This document shows positions 61,851 to 64,000 of a DNA stretch of 64,000 bases, in pieces (positions within the stretch are counted from its first letter, which is position 1; each line of letters starts with the position of its first letter). The stretch comes from an uncultured Christensenella sp. (GTDB taxonomy: Bacteria > Bacillota > Clostridia > Christensenellales > Borkfalkiaceae), in the NCBI GenBank assembly GCA_910586245.1, contig CAJUFY010000003.1, positions 124,001 through 188,000 on the forward strand, written 5' to 3'. The position numbers were made by a program, and so were the translations under genes. Under the pieces are notes generated by a model. That model made no database searches. It was given only the letters and a program-made list of their open reading frames with translations, and was not told the origin of the DNA.

Positions 61851-61941
61851 GCAGAGATGTCTGAGTGGTTTAAGGAGCACGATTGGAAATCGTGTGACGG
61901 GGGTGACTCGTCCGGAGGTTCGAATCCTCTTCTCTGCGCCA
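61851..61941 (+). tRNA. tRNA-Ser(GGA)
   Basis: 91 nt with CCA. Acceptor GCAGAGA/TCTCTGC, anticodon stem CACGAT/ATCGTG with loop TTGGAAA (anticodon GGA), class II variable arm, T-arm GGAGG-TTCGAAT-CCTCT. A TAAAAT-like -10 lies about 16-20 nt upstream. Confidence 0.96.
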
Positions 61942-61942
61942 A

Positions 61943-61977
61943 AAAAAAAGGAAAGGGAAACCCTTTCCTTTTTTTAT
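61943..61977. terminator. Shared terminator of tRNA-Ser(GGA) and clpB
   Basis: A7GGAAAGGG / CCCTTTCCT7, 15-bp stem, 3-base loop; T-runs in both directions. It begins at the tRNA end and covers the clpB stop. Confidence 0.88.
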
Positions 61978-64000
61978 TTTAAGAATAAATTTTCTCCGTT
62001 ACAATCCAGCGTGAGCGTACTGCCCGCCTTAGGATTGTTTGCAATGATATACTTCGCAAGCAACGTTTCGGCACGGGACTGAATAAACCGCTTCAAAGGA
62101 CGCGCGCCGTACGCCCCGTCGTAACCGTTATCCGCAACGTACGCTTTGGCGCGCTCCGTCACGATCAAATTCAAATTTTCGGTTTCCAACCGTTTCTTTA
62201 ACCGATCGAGCAAAATTTCTACGATCCGATCGACGTTTTCGCGCGTGAGCGGTTTAAAGGTAATGATTTCGTCCAAACGGTTTAAAAATTCGGGACGGAA
62301 GCTGCGCTTTAACAGCGCGCGGAGCTGTTCTTTCGCACGGGCGGAAATTTCGCCGTCTTCGATTCCGTCCATAATCAGATCAGATCCGAGGTTGGACGTC
62401 AGAATGATAATGGTATTCTTGAAATCGACCGTACGTCCCTGCGAATCGGTCACCCTGCCGTCGTCCAAAATCTGCAACAAAATATTGAATACGTCCGGAT
62501 GCGCTTTTTCGATTTCATCGAAAAGTACGATGGAATACGGTTTGCGCCGAACCGCTTCGGTCAGCGTTCCGCCCTCTTCGTATCCCACGTATCCGGGAGG
62601 CGCTCCGACCAGACGGGAAACGGAAAATTTTTCCATATACTCCGACATGTCGATCCGAACGATGTTCTTCTCGTCGTCGAATAAATTTTCCGCGAGGGAT
62701 TTGGCGAGTTCCGTTTTCCCGACGCCCGTGGGACCGAGAAACAGAAAGGAGCCGATCGGTCTGTTCGGATCGGAAATGCCCGCGCGGGAACGCAGAATCG
62801 CTTCGGAAACTTTATTCACCGCTTCGTTCTGTCCGACGACGCGACGGTGAAGATCTTCCTCGAGACGCAATATTTTTTCCCGTTCGCCCTCTTTGAGCCG
62901 CGCTACGGGAATCCCCGTCCAACGCGCCACGATGCGGTTGATTTCCTCTTCCGTCACCTCGTCCTGCAATAGCGCGTTTTCCCGCGCGCTGACGCTTGCT
63001 TTGGCGTTTTCGAGCTGTTTTTCCAGAGCGGGAAGATCGCCGTATCTGAGGCGGGAAGCTTTTTCCAACTCGCCGCGCGTCATGGCGGAATCGATTTCGC
63101 CTTTCAATTCGTCGATCTTTTCTTTCAGTTCTTTTTCCGAACGAATGGCGTTTTTTTCGTCCTCCCACTTCGTTTTCATGCCGCGGAAGGTTTCTTTGAG
63201 TTCGGAAAGCTCCTTTTTCAGCGCTTCGAGACGGGAAACCGAAAGATTGTCGCTTTCTTTGGAAAGCGCCTTTTCTTCCACCTCGAGCTGCGTAATTTTA
63301 CGGTTCATTGCGTCCATATCGGCGGGCATGGAGTCGATTTCCGTACGGATCATTGCGGCGGCTTCGTCCACGAGATCGATCGCCTTATCGGGCAGAAACC
63401 TGTCCGTGATATAGCGGTTGGAAAGAACCGCAGCGGCAACGAGCGCATCGTCGTGAATGCGGACGCCGTGGAAAATTTCGAACCGTTCTTTGAGCCCGCG
63501 CAAAATGGAAACGGTATCCTCGACCGTGGGCTCGTTGACGAGAACCGTCTGAAAACGGCGTTCCAGCGCCGCGTCTTTTTCGATATATTTGCGATATTCG
63601 TCGAGCGTCGTCGCGCCGATACAGTGCAATTCCCCGCGTGCGAGCAAGGGTTTTAACAAATTTCCGGCGTCCATCGCGCCCTCCGTTTTGCCCGCGCCGA
63701 CGACGGTGTGCAATTCGTCGATAAAGAGTAGCACGCCTCCTTCGCTCTTCGTCACTTCTTCGAGTACCGCTTTCAGACGCTCTTCGAATTCCCCGCGGTA
63801 TTTCGCGCCTGCGATCAGCGCGCCCATGTCGAGCGAAAACAACGTCTTGTTCTTCAAACTTTCGGGCACGTCGCCCTTTACGATCCGCTGTGCAAGCCCT
63901 TCGGCAATCGCGGTTTTCCCGACGCCCGGTTCGCCGATCAAAACGGGATTGTTTTTCGTCTTGCGAGAGAGAATGCGCACGACGTTGCGGATTTCTTCGT
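61974..64000 (-). CDS. clpB: ClpB disaggregase, 5' part beyond the window
   Basis: Partial: about 675 C-terminal residues. NBD1 Walker A GEPGVGKTAIAEG, Walker B LLFIDELH, arginine finger region LERRFQTV; coiled-coil M-domain (about residues 200-330 of the visible part); NBD2 Walker A GPTGVGKTELAKSL, VLFDEIEKAHPDV; C-terminal D2-small domain. The long M-domain separates it from ClpC/ClpE. Hexameric ATPase that rescues aggregated proteins with DnaK. The frame stays open to the window edge (EEIRNVVRILSRKTKNNP). Confidence 0.95.
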   Translation of the reverse strand, partial: EEIRNVVRILSRKTKNNPVLIGEPGVGKTAIAEGLAQRIVKGDVPESLKNKTLFSLDMGALIAGAKYRGEFEERLKAVLEEVTKSEGGVLLFIDELHTVVGAGKTEGAMDAGNLLKPLLARGELHCIGATTLDEYRKYIEKDAALERRFQTVLVNEPTVEDTVSILRGLKERFEIFHGVRIHDDALVAAAVLSNRYITDRFLPDKAIDLVDEAAAMIRTEIDSMPADMDAMNRKITQLEVEEKALSKESDNLSVSRLEALKKELSELKETFRGMKTKWEDEKNAIRSEKELKEKIDELKGEIDSAMTRGELEKASRLRYGDLPALEKQLENAKASVSARENALLQDEVTEEEINRIVARWTGIPVARLKEGEREKILRLEEDLHRRVVGQNEAVNKVSEAILRSRAGISDPNRPIGSFLFLGPTGVGKTELAKSLAENLFDDEKNIVRIDMSEYMEKFSVSRLVGAPPGYVGYEEGGTLTEAVRRKPYSIVLFDEIEKAHPDVFNILLQILDDGRVTDSQGRTVDFKNTIIILTSNLGSDLIMDGIEDGEISARAKEQLRALLKRSFRPEFLNRLDEIITFKPLTRENVDRIVEILLDRLKKRLETENLNLIVTERAKAYVADNGYDGAYGARPLKRFIQSRAETLLAKYIIANNPKAGSTLTLDCNGENLFLK

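Overview
The window looks like chromosome of a Gram-positive anaerobe of the Clostridia type (Bacillota), probably an uncultured gut member. Reasons: roughly 50% GC housekeeping genes with strong AGGAGG-type ribosome sites and canonical TTGACA-17-TATAAT promoters; lysine made by the DapL route; NfnAB transhydrogenase; a CwlD-like amidase; and a large cell-surface M60 (mucin-type) metalloprotease. Species cannot be named from sequence alone.

Layout. (1) 1-11824, minus strand: one long arginine/carbamoyl-phosphate operon in the order argG-argC-argJ-argB-argD-argF-carA-carB, most junctions overlapping or nearly so. Its carB carries a C-terminal DapF-like domain whose first catalytic cysteine is replaced by alanine. 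(2) 11955-26326: housekeeping blocks: acyl-ACP thioesterase (apparently leaderless mRNA), amidase, NfnBA, DegV, a nitrilase-fold protein lacking its catalytic residues, and the minus-strand series purA-dapF-pyrG-dapL-malQ-mscL containing a second, catalytically complete dapF; then a NUDIX hydrolase and a ferritin-like protein. (3) 26468-34866: an 8.3 kb integrative element that splits a tRNA-Ser(UGA) gene in the anticodon loop. It encodes a tyrosine integrase, small regulators, lipoproteins and a membrane-anchored XRE regulator, and carries its own intact tRNA-Ser(UGA). (4) about 34.9-42.4 kb: a second mobile region with a large serine recombinase, an HUH-type Rep protein, several strong nested inverted repeats, two hairpins with identical loops but covarying stems, tiny zinc-ribbon proteins, and cargo including a nucleotidyltransferase, a Nim-like flavoprotein and a HExxH-protease/HEPN-like gene pair. 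(5) 42479-47598: an ABC exporter with its two-component system and 11-bp-pitch direct repeats as the likely response-regulator operator. (6) 47777-54725: a 1404-residue M60 surface protease, a membrane protein, hpt, a hotdog thioesterase and an aldo/keto reductase. (7) 54831-61709: a probable defence locus. A YfbR-like HD nucleotidase is co-transcribed with a TIR-NACHT-WD40 (14 blades) STAND protein, convergent with a membrane Rossmann/RyR-like protein. (8) tRNA-Ser(GGA) and the start-truncated clpB.

The strongest candidates for something undescribed are the HD + TIR-NACHT-WD40 (+ RyR-like) locus, the CarB fusion to an apparently dead DapF domain, and the element that breaks a tRNA-Ser(UGA) while bringing a replacement. 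All functional statements are by-eye motif recognition; no database search was possible.
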